A stretch of DNA of 33,052 nucleotides from Clostridiales bacterium (GTDB lineage: Bacteria; Bacillota; Clostridia; Lachnospirales; Bianqueaceae), in NCBI GenBank assembly GCA_024689505.1, contig JAILDJ010000292.1:1-33052 (forward strand), in the 5' to 3' direction. Position numbers and translations under genes: made by a program. This document shows, one piece after another, positions 30,699 to 33,052 of the stretch; position 1 is the stretch's first letter; each line of letters opens with the position of its first letter. The notes below the pieces were generated by a model. That model was not told where the DNA came from and did no database searches. It saw nothing but the letters and a program-made list of their open reading frames with translations.

Positions 30699-32933
30699 AT
30701 GGATAAATATCAGAGTCTGAATGAAATGCAGAAAAGAGCGGTGTTCCAGACGGAAGGCGCTGTGCTGATCCTGGCAGGTGCCGGTTCCGGCAAGACCCGT
30801 GTGCTGACCCACCGTATGGCCTATCTCATCGAGGAGATCATGGTACCGTCATACCATATCCTGGCGATCACGTTCACGAATAAAGCGGCCAAGGAAATGA
30901 AGGACCGCGTAGAACGGCTGATCGGAGATCAGGCGAAGGATGCGTGGGTCTCCACGTTCCATTCTGCATGCATCCGCATCCTGAAGCGCCATGCGGATAA
31001 ACTGGGCTATGAGAACGGTTTCACGATCTACGACCCGGAGGATCAAAAGGCGTTGATCCGCCGGATCCTGAGGGACCTGAACCTTAACGAGAAAATGTTC
31101 ACGCCGAAAGCACTGCTGACTGCGATCAGCAATGCCAAGGATGAACTGATCACGGCGGACCGCTATGAGCAGATGGCGGGATCGGACCCGTTCAAAAGCA
31201 AGGTCGCGATGATCTATCATCAGTATCAGAAACTGCTGTTCGAAAACCAGGCCATGGACTTTGACGATATCATCGTCAAAACGGTGCAGCTGTTCCGTTC
31301 ATTTCCTGAAGTGTTAGATTATTATCAGGAGAAGTTCCGCTATATCATGGTGGACGAGTATCAGGATACCAATATGGCGCAGTATCATCTGATCCGGCTT
31401 TTAGCAGGCAAGTACGGCAATCTGTGCGTCGTGGGTGATGATGACCAGAGTATCTACAAATTCCGCGGCGCCAATATCCGCAACATCCTGGATTTTGAGA
31501 AGGATTTCCCGAACTGCATGGTGGTGCGGCTGGAGCAGAACTATCGTTCCACGAAGAAGATCCTACTGGCGGCGAACGCGGTCATCCGCAACAATGAAGG
31601 CCGTAAGGATAAGACCTTGTGGACCGAAAACGAGGAGGGCCGGCCGATCACGGTGTATGAAGCCGGTACGGAGAAGGATGAGGCCGCTTTCGTTGCGAGC
31701 ACCATCCACGATCTGAAAGACCGGGAAGCCATGTCCTATAAAGATATCGCGATTCTGTACCGCACCAATGCGCAGTCCCGTGCACTGGAAGAAGGATTCC
31801 TGTTCGCGAACATTCCGTATCGTCTGTACGGGGGCACCCCCTTCTATCAGCGTCGTGAGATCAAGGATCTGCTGTGCTATCTGCGGTTGATCGTCAATGA
31901 TAAGGATTATACGGCCTTGGAACGTGTCATCAACGTACCGAAGCGAGGCATCGGCACGACCACGTCCGAGCGGCTTCGCGCCTTCTGCCTGGAACATGAG
32001 ATGGGTGTCAGCGAGGCGATCCCTGCCTGCAGGAACGATACGGATATGAAGCGTGCTTCCAAGAAACTGGATCTTTTCGCAGAGCTTTTGGAGGATCTGA
32101 GGGCATATCGTGATGGACATTCCTTGACCGAACTCATCGATTATCTGATCGACACCACCGACTATCATTCCTACTTGAAAGAAGAGGATGAGGAGCGGTA
32201 TGAAGACCGTGTCCAGAATATCGAAGAACTGACCAACCGTGCGGCGGAATTTGTAGAGCAAAGCGAGGATGCTTCTCTGGAAGCATTCTTGGATGAACTG
32301 TCCTTGGTCGCCGCGATCGATTCTTTCGAAGAGGGAGCGGACGCCGTTTCTCTGATGACGCTGCACAGTGCCAAAGGCCTGGAGTTCCCCATCATCTTCA
32401 TCTGCGGTATGGAGGATGGTGTCTTCCCAGGCTATATGAGTATGATGGCTGAGGATGAGGAAGAGATGGAAGAGGAGCGCCGTTTGTGCTATGTGGGTAT
32501 CACCCGGGCGCAGCGCCGTCTGTATCTGACACATGCCGGGTCCCGCAGGGTACACGGGGTCGAACAGATCTCCAAGCCATCCCGATTCCTCAAGGAGCTG
32601 CCGGAAGAACTCGTTGAGAGGACGTTCTTTCATCAGGAACCTGTGCAGGAACCCAAACGGCGGCAGTTCGTACAGACGCCGGACGTACGCATCCAGAACC
32701 GCTATGTGCCCGGCGGTACCATCCGCAGAGAAAAGCCTGTGATCCAGCAGACGCCGCAGCAGGTGGAACAATTTGCGGTGGGCGATCTGGTCACGCATAA
32801 GAAATTCGGACTGGGTACGGTTCTGGAAGTGACATCCGTCAACGCGGATTATCAGGTTCGTGTACGATTCGTCAAAGTGGGAGAGAAGACATTGTTCGCA
32901 AAACTGGCAGGTCTGAAGAAAGTGACAGAATAA
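30699..32933 (+). CDS. pcrA: ATP-dependent DNA helicase PcrA/UvrD
   Basis: PcrA is a superfamily 1A 3'-5' helicase of excision repair, replication-fork rescue and plasmid replication. The 744-aa protein has all motifs in order: Walker A AGAGSGKT (26-33), motif Ia AITFTNKAA, Walker B VDEYQDTN, motif III GDDDQSIYKFRGA, motif IV QNYRSTKKIL, motif V LMTLHSAKGLEFP and motif VI CYVGITRAQRRLYLTHA. The C-terminal domain (DLVTHKKFGLGTVLEV) is the Tudor-like tail that contacts RNA polymerase in Gram-positive homologues. AAAGGAAATGAC precedes the ATG. It lies 11 bases upstream of ligA. Confidence 0.97.
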   Translation: MDKYQSLNEMQKRAVFQTEGAVLILAGAGSGKTRVLTHRMAYLIEEIMVPSYHILAITFTNKAAKEMKDRVERLIGDQAKDAWVSTFHSACIRILKRHADKLGYENGFTIYDPEDQKALIRRILRDLNLNEKMFTPKALLTAISNAKDELITADRYEQMAGSDPFKSKVAMIYHQYQKLLFENQAMDFDDIIVKTVQLFRSFPEVLDYYQEKFRYIMVDEYQDTNMAQYHLIRLLAGKYGNLCVVGDDDQSIYKFRGANIRNILDFEKDFPNCMVVRLEQNYRSTKKILLAANAVIRNNEGRKDKTLWTENEEGRPITVYEAGTEKDEAAFVASTIHDLKDREAMSYKDIAILYRTNAQSRALEEGFLFANIPYRLYGGTPFYQRREIKDLLCYLRLIVNDKDYTALERVINVPKRGIGTTTSERLRAFCLEHEMGVSEAIPACRNDTDMKRASKKLDLFAELLEDLRAYRDGHSLTELIDYLIDTTDYHSYLKEEDEERYEDRVQNIEELTNRAAEFVEQSEDASLEAFLDELSLVAAIDSFEEGADAVSLMTLHSAKGLEFPIIFICGMEDGVFPGYMSMMAEDEEEMEEERRLCYVGITRAQRRLYLTHAGSRRVHGVEQISKPSRFLKELPEELVERTFFHQEPVQEPKRRQFVQTPDVRIQNRYVPGGTIRREKPVIQQTPQQVEQFAVGDLVTHKKFGLGTVLEVTSVNADYQVRVRFVKVGEKTLFAKLAGLKKVTE

Positions 32934-32944
32934 AAGGGGATACC

Positions 32945-33052
32945 ATGTCTGATATCGATCGCATGAAAGAACTGGTCCGTATCCTGAAGGAAGCGGCCTA
33001 TCAATACTATCAGAGGGACACGGAGATCATGTCCAACTTCGAGTACGACGCG
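32945..33052 (+). CDS. ligA: NAD-dependent DNA ligase, N-terminal fragment cut by window edge
   Basis: Only the first 36 residues are visible. They match the start of the LigA Ia domain: a helical KELVRILKEAAYQYYQRD, then EIMSNFEYDA corresponding to the usual VSDAEYDxL that binds the NMN half of NAD. AAGGGGA lies a few bases before the ATG. The pcrA-ligA order is conserved in Firmicutes. It seals nicks during replication and repair; the catalytic Lys lies beyond the window. Confidence 0.88.
   Translation, partial: MSDIDRMKELVRILKEAAYQYYQRDTEIMSNFEYDA

Overview
The window looks like chromosomal DNA of a low-to-mid GC Bacillota (Firmicutes). Shine-Dalgarno sequences of the AAGGAGG type are strong, many promoters are near-consensus sigma-A, intrinsic terminators with U-tracts are common, thiamine uptake is ThiT under a TPP riboswitch, rnpB looks type A, and a YerC-like regulator, pcrA and ligA lie in the order familiar from Bacillus. 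Gene content (DUF5685, DUF4349, DUF6273, a Cys-tailed J-domain protein, ftsH) fits a gut Erysipelotrichia or Clostridia member. That placement is inference; no marker here settles the family.

Layout. 1-2714: end of a purine operon (purM fragment, purN, purD), joined by 4-bp ATGA overlaps. 2778-3656: lipoprotein. 3724-4629 (minus): AEC-family permease, divergent from a GH2 glycosidase plus methyltransferase pair (4854-8050). 8066-8251 (minus): DUF551-like small gene. 8547-9738: DUF89 phosphatase-like gene with no canonical start codon, then an unknown 110-aa protein. 9785-10579 (minus): SDR. 10822-11865: DUF4349 membrane protein. 11921-12247 (minus): orphan peptide with a textbook double-glycine leader. 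12455-13474: zinc alcohol dehydrogenase, tail to tail with a cytoplasmic alpha-amylase (13481-14953, minus). 15117-16140 (minus): TPP riboswitch and thiT, divergent from rnpB (about 16226-16597). 16704-17133: gene-free, with an alternating-strand repeat array. 17134-21661 (minus): operon of a sugar isomerase, two Gfo/Idh/MocA oxidoreductases and a cell-wall amidase. 21844-27465: membrane protein, DUF5685, J-domain protein, membrane protein, ftsH and DUF6273 in a tightly packed operon. 27466-28130: non-coding region with a putative small RNA, a highly structured segment with two 38-bp repeats, and tRNA-Gln(CUG). 28156-33052: an unrecognised protein, a thioredoxin-reductase-like flavoprotein, a YerC-like regulator, pcrA and the start of ligA.

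Functional blocks are purine synthesis, carbohydrate use (GH2, amylase, the oxidoreductase/isomerase operon), envelope and proteostasis functions around ftsH, and DNA repair. The most unusual items are the structured repeat region at 27599-27861, the orphan GG-leader peptide, the inverted alternating sites at 16884-17055, and the two near-identical divergent promoters at 21701-21820. None could be tested by search here.
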